Shown here: positions 1 to 6,589 of the stretch, one piece after another
How the letters are laid out: each line of letters opens with the position of its first letter
Position numbering within the stretch: position 1 is the first letter of the stretch
Assembly (NCBI GenBank): GCA_017512625.1
Contig: JAFWFB010000060.1
Coordinates: 1-13,677, forward strand
DNA length: 13,677 nucleotides
Direction of reading: 5' to 3'
Origin: Erysipelotrichaceae bacterium
GTDB taxonomy: Bacteria > Bacillota_I > Bacilli_A > Erysipelotrichales > Erysipelotrichaceae
Position numbers and translations under genes: made by a program
The notes under the pieces: model-generated
The model's input: the letters and a program-made list of their open reading frames with translations, nothing else
The model's database searches: none
Told to the model about the DNA's origin: nothing

Positions 1-509
1 ACATGCATGTCAAGGATTATATCCTTGAGGAATTGATGCCAATGATCTTTAACCGGTTCCCGGCATCAGCCAAACCGGAAGATAACTATATCGCCGGTTT
101 AAGCATGGGCGGACTGGGAGTCCTCAATATGGTTTTAAGCGCACCGGAAAGATTTAGGAGGGCAGCCGTCTTATCCTATGCTCCGATCGATTTCAAGGAT
201 CCGGAAGAAGTAGCGGCCAATGAACGGATGATGATCAATTACCGGGCAAGCTATCCGGATATGGAATCGCTTCTGGCATCCAAGGACAATGTCTTTGATT
301 ACATCAAGACGCTTCATGATGAAGGTGTAAAACTGCCAGAGCTTTATTTCAGCATTGGCAAGCAGGATGGCATGTACCAGCGCTATCTGCGCTTTAAAAA
401 GTATCTGAAGGATTCAGGCATTGAAGCTGAATTCTCAGAGACTGATGGCTACGCTCACGACTGGGACTTCTGGGATATCGAGATCAGGAAGTTCATTGAA
501 AGGATCTAG
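1..509 (+). CDS. EstA-type alpha/beta-hydrolase esterase, 5'-truncated by window edge
   Basis: This is the C-terminal part of a serine esterase of the tributyrin-esterase/esterase D-like alpha/beta-hydrolase family, which hydrolyses short-chain acyl or acetyl esters in the cytoplasm. Counting from the ATG at position 3, the nucleophile motif GLSMGG places Ser34, the acid is probably Asp122 (in GKQD) and His152 lies in GYAHDW, so a complete triad is visible. That ATG is almost certainly internal. Aligned with the complete paralogue just downstream, about 97 residues including the HGG oxyanion motif lie before the window. The stop codon (507-509) overlaps the Shine-Dalgarno of the next gene, so the two esterases are co-transcribed tandem copies. 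The physiological substrate cannot be read from the sequence. Confidence 0.88.
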   Translation, partial: MHVKDYILEELMPMIFNRFPASAKPEDNYIAGLSMGGLGVLNMVLSAPERFRRAAVLSYAPIDFKDPEEVAANERMMINYRASYPDMESLLASKDNVFDYIKTLHDEGVKLPELYFSIGKQDGMYQRYLRFKKYLKDSGIEAEFSETDGYAHDWDFWDIEIRKFIERI

Positions 510-520
510 GGAGGTAAAAG

Positions 521-1321
521 ATGGGATTAACAACGATCAATTTTGAAAGCATTTATTTGCATAGAAATACCAGCGTCAACGTCTTTCTGCCTTATGCTCC
601 AAGAAAAGGCATGAGCCCTAGGGAATTTTATGAGTCAGGTAAGAAGTTTAAGGTATTGTGGCTTTTACATGGCGGCATGGCCGATAATTCCGACTGGTCC
701 AGAAAGTCCAACATCGAAGTCTACGCTAAGAAAAAAGGTGACCTGATCGTCGTCATGCCTGATGCGATGAATTCCACCTATCAGAATTATGATCTGCTTG
801 GCGGATACAACTGGCCGGATTTCTTCTTCAAGGAACTGATGCCAATGATCTATGGCTGGCTGCCGGCTTCACGCAAGAGGGAGGATAATTTTATTGCGGG
901 AATGAGCATGGGTGGTGTAGGTACCTGTATCTGCAGCCTGATGCATCCGGAACTGTTTTCCAAGGTAGCGGTACTTTCCAGTGCCCCAATGGATTTCGAT
1001 AAGAAGGAATTCTATTACGAACATGGCAATGACATCCAAAGAAGGATCCTAGAAGCCTACCATGGTGATGAAAAGGCAGCCAGAGCTTCCTATAACAACA
1101 CCTGGGACCGCTTCCTGGAGATCAAGGGCAGGGATGATCTTCCTAGCTTCTATTTCTCCAGCGGCGATAAGGACCTGCATCATGAATCGATCTGGATGAC
1201 CTTTAGAAAATATGCGGAAGAAAACGGCTTGCCGATAAAGTTCTGCGTCATGCCGGGATATGCCCATGAGTGGCCGCTATGGGATGTCGAGATCAAGAAA
1301 TTTGTTGAAAACCTGTATTAA
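521..1321 (+). CDS. EstA-type alpha/beta-hydrolase esterase (second tandem copy)
   Basis: A full-length 266-residue serine esterase of the tributyrin-esterase/esterase D-like family; no signal peptide is seen, so it is probably cytoplasmic. The HGG oxyanion motif lies at residues 50-52, the nucleophile Ser129 in GMSMGG, the probable acid Asp218 in GDKD and the catalytic His249 in GYAHEW. The segment ELMPMI...PAS..EDN.IAG.SMGG is shared almost unchanged with the upstream gene, which points to tandem duplication. The start is set by a GGGAGG ribosome site at 509-514, overlapping the stop of the previous gene. The gene is followed at once by a strong terminator, so it ends the operon. Related enzymes act on short acyl esters or acetylated sugars; which applies here is unknown. 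Confidence 0.92.
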   Translation: MGLTTINFESIYLHRNTSVNVFLPYAPRKGMSPREFYESGKKFKVLWLLHGGMADNSDWSRKSNIEVYAKKKGDLIVVMPDAMNSTYQNYDLLGGYNWPDFFFKELMPMIYGWLPASRKREDNFIAGMSMGGVGTCICSLMHPELFSKVAVLSSAPMDFDKKEFYYEHGNDIQRRILEAYHGDEKAARASYNNTWDRFLEIKGRDDLPSFYFSSGDKDLHHESIWMTFRKYAEENGLPIKFCVMPGYAHEWPLWDVEIKKFVENLY

Positions 1322-1324
1322 AGC

Positions 1325-1351
1325 AAAAAGGACCGCAAGGTCCTTTTTATT
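1325..1351 (+). terminator. Intrinsic terminator of the esterase operon
   Basis: A perfect 10-bp stem (1325-1334 with 1339-1348) is closed by a GCAA loop of the GNRA type and followed by U-rich sequence. It starts four bases after the esterase stop codon. Confidence 0.93.
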
Positions 1352-1417
1352 ATTCAAGTCACATTAAAAGTTTTTTCCGGATGGATGGTTTAAGATGATG
1401 AATATAGGTTTGTTGCT

Positions 1418-2101
1418 ATGAAGACAATAAGATATGCCTTTGTTAAATCGATACCGGTCCTTTGCAGCTATATCTTTCTGGGAATGGCTTATGGGATCCT
1501 GATGGAAGAGGCCGGCTTTGGCTGGTACTGGTCCTTGCTGATCAGTTTTCTGGTCTATACCGGTGCCTTCCAGTTTGTCCTGACGACTCTTTTAAGCGCC
1601 GGGGCTTCCTTGCTTTCGGTAGCGATGAGTTGTTTTTTCATCAACAGCCGTCAGCTTTTTTACAGTATCTCCTTTATCAAGGATTTCAATAAGATGGGTA
1701 AAGCCAAGCCTTATATGATCCATACGCTGACCGATGAGACTTACGCCGTCAATACGACCCTGGATCTGCCTGATCAGGAAAGAAGGGATGTCGAGTTTTA
1801 TCTGGCCATCATGTGCCATGCCTACTGGTGCATCGGTTCAGCCCTGGGTGGCATCGTTGGTACTCTGCTGCCGTTTTCGATGGAAGGCATCGATTTTTCC
1901 ATGACTGCCCTATTTGTCACGATCCTGATCGGACAATGGGAAAAGGCCAAGGACCACTTTCCGGCGATCTGTGGTTTGCTTGTCAGTTTAGTCTGTCTGT
2001 TTATCTTTGGACCTGACAGATTCATGTTGCCATCGATGGTGATCGTTTCCACGATCCTGGTCATCTACAATCAGATGAAGGAGGGTCGTGTCCATGAATA
2101 G
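1418..2101 (+). CDS. azlC: AzlC family branched-chain amino acid exporter, large subunit
   Basis: A 227-residue, strongly hydrophobic inner-membrane protein of the AzlC family. It starts with the family-typical pattern (YAFVKSIPVLCSYIFLGMAYGIL), followed by GFGWYWSLLISFLVYTGAFQF and the SCFFINSRQLFYS segment characteristic of AzlC proteins. AzlC works with the small subunit AzlD; in Bacillus subtilis the pair is linked to branched-chain amino acid export and azaleucine resistance. The small subunit gene follows with an 8-bp overlap. The ribosome site is weak (AGG at 1406-1408), but other nearby ATGs are out of frame. I see no convincing promoter in 1352-1417. No AsnC/Lrp-type regulator gene is adjacent. 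Confidence 0.93.
   Translation: MKTIRYAFVKSIPVLCSYIFLGMAYGILMEEAGFGWYWSLLISFLVYTGAFQFVLTTLLSAGASLLSVAMSCFFINSRQLFYSISFIKDFNKMGKAKPYMIHTLTDETYAVNTTLDLPDQERRDVEFYLAIMCHAYWCIGSALGGIVGTLLPFSMEGIDFSMTALFVTILIGQWEKAKDHFPAICGLLVSLVCLFIFGPDRFMLPSMVIVSTILVIYNQMKEGRVHE
2080..2085 (+). promoter_or_regulatory. Ribosome binding site deciding the azlD start
   Basis: GGAGGG inside the end of azlC lies 8 nt before ATG 2094 but only 2 nt before the in-frame GTG at 2088. Spacing therefore favours 2094 as the azlD start. Confidence 0.7.
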
Positions 2102-2414
2102 CTATATCTTAAAAGCGACTTTCGTCGGTGCTCTGGTCACCTATGGTCTTAGGGCAGCAGTCTTTATCATCTTCAGGGACGAGGAAAAGATGCCTTTATG
2201 GCTTAAGAAACTGGGTGATCTGCTACCTTCAGCTGTCATGGCGATCCTGGTAGTTTATTGTCTTAGATCGGCGGTAAACGATCTTACCGGCTCAGGCATA
2301 CCGGGTATCATCGCAGCTTTGATCAGTGCCTTAACTTTCAAGTGGAGACACAACACCTTCCTAAGCATCATCATTGCTACGGCTGCGTACATGATACTGA
2401 TCAGAATGTTTTAG
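2094..2414 (+). CDS. azlD: AzlD family branched-chain amino acid exporter, small subunit
   Basis: A 106-residue membrane protein with three or four hydrophobic segments and the pattern of AzlD: a first helix ending in GLRAAVFIIF, a central helix with LPSAVMAILVVYCLR and a final helix after FKWRHNTFLSII. The Arg in the first helix and the Pro-Ser/Ala-Val in the second are typical of the family. It is the obligate partner of AzlC in amino acid efflux. The reading frame overlaps azlC by 8 bp, consistent with coupled translation and balanced subunit amounts. An alternative GTG start at 2088 would add two residues but is too close to the ribosome site. The gene ends just before a terminator. Confidence 0.9.
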   Translation: MNSYILKATFVGALVTYGLRAAVFIIFRDEEKMPLWLKKLGDLLPSAVMAILVVYCLRSAVNDLTGSGIPGIIAALISALTFKWRHNTFLSIIIATAAYMILIRMF

Positions 2415-2419
2415 AAATA

Positions 2420-2448
2420 AAAAAGAAGCAGATAACTGCTTCTTTTTG
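2420..2448. terminator. Bidirectional intrinsic terminator between azlD and the DUF885 gene
   Basis: An 11-12 bp perfect stem (2420-2431 with 2436-2447) with an ATAA loop carries A-runs on the left and T-runs on the right, so a U-tract follows the hairpin in either direction. It serves the convergent azlCD (+) and DUF885 (-) units. Confidence 0.92.
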
Positions 2449-2463
2449 TTTGCGATAATGGTT

Positions 2464-4293
2464 TTATTTGGCTGAAGCGATATATTCGTCAACAGCACCC
2501 TTCAGGATATTGAATGGCAATGGTCCATTCTTGAGGATAGTCCTATTGTATTCGACCATATCGAAGTCATCGCCAAGCTGCTCCATCGCATATCTTCTAA
2601 GCTGACGGAAGCTGGCCTGTCCTAAACCATAGTGGTCATAGACACCGCTCATGTCAATGATAAAGTCATACATGGATTCACCGATCTTACCATTGAATAA
2701 TCCGAATTCATCAGCATACTTATCGATATCCTTAGCAGTCCAGCCATAGTAGTTGACACCCATGTCAATTACTGAATAGAACAGGAAGTAGAAGTTGCAT
2801 TCAAAGCCAAGCAGGTTGGCGGTATCCTCGTTCTTACAAGCCATCTTAAGGGCATCGTAGGAAGCATTTACCGCATATCCTTCGGTATAACCGATGTAAT
2901 CCTGCGTGCTTCTGAAGACATGAGGATTGGTACGGCTGTAGAAGACATGCTGGTATAAGTGTCCAGGGAAGCCTTCGTGAGCCAGGGTGTTATAGGTTTC
3001 GACCGGATCTTCGCTAAGAGTATTAGGATTGGTCCTGATGACATTCTGGTTACTGTCATCGACCGGACAAGGCATGTAGTAAGCCAGAATGGAATCGGAA
3101 GCAGTGGATGGATCCAGTTCATCGACGGTGTAATCGACAGCACCCAGATCCGGATAGTAATCATCGAGATTCTGTCTTAAGAATTCCAGATATTCGCAGC
3201 TGCTGTTGAAATTGAAGGCATCCGTGCCGTACTGGTGAATGGTCTGATACTCACTGATGGCTTCCTTGTTGTAGGTTGCGGTAAAGTATTCGGCTACCAT
3301 CAGATCGAATTCATCCTTGGCATTCTGGAAGATGGTATCGATATCTTCATTGCTTGAACCGTTCAGGATGAAGGTCAGTTCAGCGTAGTTTTTATTGAGG
3401 TTGCATAAAGCCATGTCCTTGGCCGGAGTCTTTCCGTAATAGTTACGAAGCTCGCTGTCGACTTTCTGGTATTCCGGAATGACTTCTTCCTTGACGATCT
3501 TGGCGTTGGCCAGCTTGTATTCTTCTTTCTCGGATTTGCTTAAGAAATCAAGAGCATCGATCTTTTCATCGAAGGTGGTGATCAGCTCGTTGTCATCGAC
3601 CTTGGCGGTGAATCTTTGAGCAAACTCCGTCTCGTAATCGATCGCATAGTCGATCAGTCCGACACCGTCTTCAGCCTGTCTGGCGGTATAGGTCAGACAG
3701 TCGTCCAGGTAACGGTCGACATCAGCAAGTAGTACCAGATAATCATCGATATCGGTTTTTGAGCGGAAGACGAATTCCGTAAAGTTGGTGATCAGATTGC
3801 CCAGGATGTCAGAGCTGCTGTTAAACAGCGGCTGATAGTGAGAGTAGTAGGTGGAAGCGATGGTTTCCAGTAAGGAGTACTTTAAGCTTTCGTAGTCGTA
3901 TTGCTGGCGATAGGAAAGCTTGTCGAAGTCAAATGCTTCCAGTTCTTCAAGTATCTTCTCATAATCCTCTTGGCCACTGTCATCATCATAGTCAACGGTA
4001 CCAACGGAAAGCTCCGGTTTCTCGATACCGTATTTCTGATAATCGATGACATTAAAATGCATTGTGAGGTAATCGGATTCCATGAAGTAGACGAAGACCT
4101 CATCCAGGAATTTATCAAATTCCGGATCGTCAACTGTATTGTTGACGTTCTTTTTTCTTACTTCGAAACTCTTTAATTGATCAATGTAAACCACACCCGG
4201 ATCGTCTTCGACCTCTTTTGGTGTAGGATCTTTAGATGTACATCCGCTAAGCAACAGTAAAGCGGATAACATTAATACTAATATTTTTTTCAT
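2464..4293 (-). CDS. DUF885 family lipoprotein, putative zinc metallopeptidase
   Basis: A 609-residue exported lipoprotein of the DUF885 family. The signal peptide ends in the lipobox LLSGC (Cys18), so the protein is expected to be anchored to the outer face of the membrane. The family motif HEGFPGH (His439, Glu440, His445) resembles an extended HExxH zinc site, and EGYA (Glu471) about 30 residues later matches the position of a third metal ligand. Together they suggest a gluzincin-like metallopeptidase, but activity and substrate are inference. The large N-terminal half is acidic and helical, with no separate domain that I recognise. Length is usual for the family. The start is supported by GAGGA at 4300-4304 on the minus strand, 6 nt before the ATG. 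It is a single-gene unit, divergent from mscL. Confidence 0.9.
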   Translation of the reverse strand: MKKILVLMLSALLLLSGCTSKDPTPKEVEDDPGVVYIDQLKSFEVRKKNVNNTVDDPEFDKFLDEVFVYFMESDYLTMHFNVIDYQKYGIEKPELSVGTVDYDDDSGQEDYEKILEELEAFDFDKLSYRQQYDYESLKYSLLETIASTYYSHYQPLFNSSSDILGNLITNFTEFVFRSKTDIDDYLVLLADVDRYLDDCLTYTARQAEDGVGLIDYAIDYETEFAQRFTAKVDDNELITTFDEKIDALDFLSKSEKEEYKLANAKIVKEEVIPEYQKVDSELRNYYGKTPAKDMALCNLNKNYAELTFILNGSSNEDIDTIFQNAKDEFDLMVAEYFTATYNKEAISEYQTIHQYGTDAFNFNSSCEYLEFLRQNLDDYYPDLGAVDYTVDELDPSTASDSILAYYMPCPVDDSNQNVIRTNPNTLSEDPVETYNTLAHEGFPGHLYQHVFYSRTNPHVFRSTQDYIGYTEGYAVNASYDALKMACKNEDTANLLGFECNFYFLFYSVIDMGVNYYGWTAKDIDKYADEFGLFNGKIGESMYDFIIDMSGVYDHYGLGQASFRQLRRYAMEQLGDDFDMVEYNRTILKNGPLPFNILKGAVDEYIASAK

Positions 4294-4311
4294 TTTAGTT
4301 CCTCTTCGCTA

Positions 4312-4320
4312 ATTATAACA
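4312..4320 (-). promoter_or_regulatory. Extended -10 promoter for the DUF885 lipoprotein gene
   Basis: On the minus strand this reads TGTTATAAT, a perfect extended -10 element (TGnTATAAT). No good -35 is seen, as is common with extended -10 promoters. Transcription would start near 4305, leaving a very short leader with the ribosome site almost at its 5' end. Confidence 0.5.
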
Positions 4321-4342
4321 AATTAAAGGATTCCAATTGATC

Positions 4343-4348
4343 TATAAT
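4343..4348 (+). promoter_or_regulatory. Likely -10 element of the mscL-dipeptidase operon
   Basis: TATAAT lies 22 nt before the mscL start codon, in the 77-bp divergent intergenic region. A matching -35 is not evident at 16-18 nt, so the assignment rests on the hexamer and its position. Confidence 0.42.
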
Positions 4349-4370
4349 GAAAACATAAGGAGACGATATC

Positions 4371-4784
4371 ATGAAAAAGTTTATCAGTGAATTTAAAGAA
4401 TTCATTTCCCGGGGAAATGTTCTGGATCTGGCTGTAGGTATGGTCATGGGTTCTGCCTTTACTGCCATCGTCGGATCACTTGTCAACGATATCATCATGC
4501 CGGTAGTCGGAACGATCATCGGCGGTATCAATTTTTCCAACCTTAAGGTAGTTATTACCCCAGCAAGCGGTGACGTTGCTGAAGCAGCCATCACCTATGG
4601 TAATTTCATTCAGGCCATCGTTAACTTCCTGATCATTGCCTTTGTCATCTTCTCAGTCATCAAGGGCATCAACAAACTGAAAAAGCAGAAGGAAGAAGAA
4701 CCGGCTGAAGAACCGGCACCTGAGGAACCTTCAGAAGAGATCCTGCTGTTAAGAGAGATCAGAGACAGCTTAAAGGAGAAATAA
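4371..4784 (+). CDS. mscL: Large-conductance mechanosensitive channel MscL
   Basis: A 137-residue MscL, the homopentameric membrane channel that opens under high membrane tension and releases solutes during hypo-osmotic shock. The N-terminal amphipathic helix ([20 protein letters not shown]) leads into pore helix TM1 with [20 protein letters not shown]. The [16 protein letters not shown] loop region and TM2 ([20 protein letters not shown]) follow, then a C-terminal helix [11 protein letters not shown]. All family landmarks are present and the length is normal. The linker before the C-terminal helix is unusually acidic and Pro/Glu-rich. AAGGAGA at 4357-4363 gives a good ribosome site 7 nt from the ATG. 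The dipeptidase gene follows after 3 nt, so the two are probably one operon. Confidence 0.97.
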   Translation: MKKFISEFKEFISRGNVLDLAVGMVMGSAFTAIVGSLVNDIIMPVVGTIIGGINFSNLKVVITPASGDVAEAAITYGNFIQAIVNFLIIAFVIFSVIKGINKLKKQKEEEPAEEPAPEEPSEEILLLREIRDSLKEK

Positions 4785-4787
4785 TTT

Positions 4788-6260
4788 ATGGCATGTACAA
4801 CGCTTCTGGTCGGTAAAAAGGCCAGCAACGACGGATCGACCATCATCGGCCGAAACGATGATGGCATGTTCGATCCGAAGAAGCTTATCGTAATCGAACC
4901 TAAAGATCAGCCGAAAGTCTATAAGAGCAAAATCGGTCATCTTGAGATCAAACTGCCGGAAAACCCATTGCGTTATACCGCAACACCGAATGTTGATCTT
5001 ACCCGTGGTAACTGGTCAGCCTGTGGCATCAACAGCGAAAACGTCGCTATGACCGCAACCGAGACCATTACCTCCAACTCCCGTGTTCTGGGTGCCGATC
5101 CTTACGTGCGCTACGAGAAAAAGCAGACCAGAAGAGGAAAGGATAAGGCCGGCGGTATCGGTGAAGAAGATCTGGTATCGATCATCCTGCCTTATATCCG
5201 CAGTGCCAGGGAAGGCGTTATCAGACTGGGACAGCTGCTTGAGGAATATGGTACATATGAACCAAACGGCATGGCCTTTGCTGACGAGAACGAGATCTGG
5301 TGGGCTGAGACCATCGGTGGCCATAATTTCATCGCTAAAAGAGTCAAGGATGATGAATATGTCATCAACCCTAACCAGTTTGGCATCGATAATTTCGATC
5401 TTAAGGATGCCTATGGTGCCCAAAAAGAACATATCTGTTCCAAGGGTATCAAGGACCTGATCGAAAAATATCATCTCGATTGCAACAATGACGGTAAATT
5501 CAATCCGCGTCTGGTCTTTGGCTCACACAGCGATTCCGATCACGTCTACAATACCCCAAGAGCCTGGTTCATGGCCCGTTACTTCAATCCGACCACTTAC
5601 AAGTGGGATGGACCTAATGCTGATTTCACACCGGAAAGTGACAATATCCCATGGTCACTCAAGCCGGAAAGAAAGATCCCGGTCGAGGAGGTCAAATACA
5701 TCCTGTCCTCTTACTATCAGGGAACCAAGTACAATCCGTATACCAGCGTTGATTATCCGGAAAAGGGAATGTACCGTCCGATCGCTGTAGCCAATACCAG
5801 TGAACTGGGCATCCTGCAGATCAGGGGCTACATGCCTAAGGAATTCAGGGCTTTAGAGTGGATCTGCTTCGGCTGCAATGCTTTCAATGCTGCCTTACCG
5901 GTCTATACCAATACCGATAAGATGCCTGATTACTTGAGCAAGACCACCATGACCATCAGGACCGACAATTTCTTCTGGATCAGCGAACTGATGGGTGTCA
6001 TTACCGATCCGCATTTTGGTACCAGCATCCAGCTGATCGAAAGATATCAGAGCGCCATGGGAGCCAATTCTTACAAGCTCATCAACGAATACGACGAGAA
6101 ACTGGCCAAGGCTAAGAAGAAAGAGATCCCGGCCCTGATCAGGGAAGCTAACAGCAAGTTATGTGACATGGCCCGCAAGACCAGCGACGATGCTTTATCC
6201 AAAGTTGTAAGGGATGCCGGAATGCACATGAAGGTCAAATACAACCGAGCTGATAACTAG
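4788..6260 (+). CDS. pepD: C69 family dipeptidase (PepD-like)
   Basis: A 490-residue peptidase of family C69 (U34), N-terminal-nucleophile hydrolases that cleave a wide range of dipeptides in the cytoplasm; PepD of lactobacilli is the model. The diagnostic start MACTTLLVGKKASNDGST and IIGRNDD are present. Cys3 is the expected nucleophile once the preceding residues are removed. Further family segments are the NWSACGINSENVAMTATET region and GMAFADENEIWWAETIGGHN. Length matches the family (about 470-490). The ribosome site AAGGAG (4773-4778) lies inside the end of mscL and only 3 nt separate the genes, so translation is probably coupled. A strong terminator follows. There is no signal peptide, so it should act on imported or recycled dipeptides. 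Confidence 0.94.
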   Translation: MACTTLLVGKKASNDGSTIIGRNDDGMFDPKKLIVIEPKDQPKVYKSKIGHLEIKLPENPLRYTATPNVDLTRGNWSACGINSENVAMTATETITSNSRVLGADPYVRYEKKQTRRGKDKAGGIGEEDLVSIILPYIRSAREGVIRLGQLLEEYGTYEPNGMAFADENEIWWAETIGGHNFIAKRVKDDEYVINPNQFGIDNFDLKDAYGAQKEHICSKGIKDLIEKYHLDCNNDGKFNPRLVFGSHSDSDHVYNTPRAWFMARYFNPTTYKWDGPNADFTPESDNIPWSLKPERKIPVEEVKYILSSYYQGTKYNPYTSVDYPEKGMYRPIAVANTSELGILQIRGYMPKEFRALEWICFGCNAFNAALPVYTNTDKMPDYLSKTTMTIRTDNFFWISELMGVITDPHFGTSIQLIERYQSAMGANSYKLINEYDEKLAKAKKKEIPALIREANSKLCDMARKTSDDALSKVVRDAGMHMKVKYNRADN

Positions 6261-6279
6261 TATTCAAGAACAAATAATC

Positions 6280-6313
6280 AAAACAGTGTGGAGCATATCC
6301 ACACTGTTTTATT
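6280..6313 (+). terminator. Intrinsic terminator of the mscL-dipeptidase operon
   Basis: A perfect 13-bp stem (6280-6292 with 6298-6310) with a GCATA loop ends in TTTT. It insulates the riboswitch promoter that starts 11 nt downstream. Confidence 0.93.
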
Positions 6314-6323
6314 AGTACATGGA

Positions 6324-6353
6324 TTGACAGATAAAAGATCTAGTGTTTATAAT
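6324..6353 (+). promoter_or_regulatory. Consensus sigma-A promoter of the riboswitch-ABC importer operon
   Basis: A perfect -35 TTGACA (6324-6329) and a perfect -10 TATAAT (6348-6353) are separated by 18 nt. Transcription should begin near 6360, only a few bases before the aptamer. Such an unrestrained promoter fits control by attenuation after initiation rather than by a repressor. Confidence 0.92.
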
Positions 6354-6363
6354 GTAAAAAACC

Positions 6364-6524
6364 GAATTAGAGGTAGCGACGTACATCAGTACTTCAGGGA
6401 GCCGGCGGGCAATGAACTGAAGGAAAGGGAACCGTCGCCGAACGAATGTCTTGGCAAAGGCAGATCGTGGGGTCATGGAAAATATCCATGGCACTCCTGT
6501 ATTAAAGTACAGAGGCGCTATTAC
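6364..6524 (+). ncRNA. Lysine-class (L-box) riboswitch aptamer, divergent junction core
   Basis: The leader has the five-way-junction plan of the lysine riboswitch. It holds the AGAGGU entry motif (6369-6374), P2 (6376-6381 with 6433-6438) and a P2 extension (6392-6397 with 6417-6422) flanked by AGUA and GAAAGG, as in the family's loop-E segment. Next come the GCCGAA junction, P3 (about 6443-6452 with 6457-6467), P4 (6472-6479 with 6485-6492) and P5 (6497-6501 with 6508-6512). The 3' P1 strand contains GCUAU. This resembles the Bacillus subtilis lysC and Thermotoga L-boxes from memory. Compared with them J1/2 has an extra A, J4/5 is ACUC instead of ACUGU-like, and J5/1 reads AGGCG. P1 (6364-6370 with 6518-6524) is short and mismatched. 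Its ligand is probably lysine, controlling the importer downstream, but altered specificity is possible. Confidence 0.78.
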
Positions 6525-6560
6525 TTGTGGAATGTTAAAAAAAACCGTGTGTAATAGAGC
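6515..6560 (+). promoter_or_regulatory. Antiterminator hairpin of the riboswitch
   Basis: The 3' strand of P1 and following bases (6515-6530) can pair with 6545-6560: 11 Watson-Crick pairs, 3 G-U wobbles and 2 mismatches around a 14-nt A-rich loop. The helix uses the 5' arm and loop of the terminator, so the two folds exclude each other. Ligand binding would lock up the P1 3' strand and free the terminator, making this a transcriptional OFF switch. Confidence 0.75.
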
Positions 6561-6574
6561 ATACGGTTTTATTT
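6541..6574 (+). terminator. Riboswitch-controlled intrinsic terminator (attenuator)
   Basis: An 11-bp stem (6541-6551 with 6560-6570, one G-U pair) is followed by ATTT. It ends 4 nt before the ribosome site of the binding-protein gene, so it decides whether the ABC operon is transcribed. Confidence 0.9.
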
Positions 6575-6589
6575 CATAAGGAGGGTGTC

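Noticed and set aside
2088..2093. GTG start for azlD
   Set aside because: Only 2 nt from the GGAGGG site; ATG 2094 has normal 8-nt spacing.
5016..5474. Antisense open frame of 152 codons inside the dipeptidase gene
   Set aside because: It is a shadow of a well-supported C69 coding region; no ribosome site or recognisable domain.
6288..6554. Open frame of 88 codons across the riboswitch leader
   Set aside because: It starts inside the preceding terminator, spans the promoter and aptamer, has no ribosome site and no family-like sequence.
6354..6574. T-box leader
   Set aside because: No T-box sequence of the GGUGG-ACCGCG type and no stem I layout; the motifs fit the lysine riboswitch instead.
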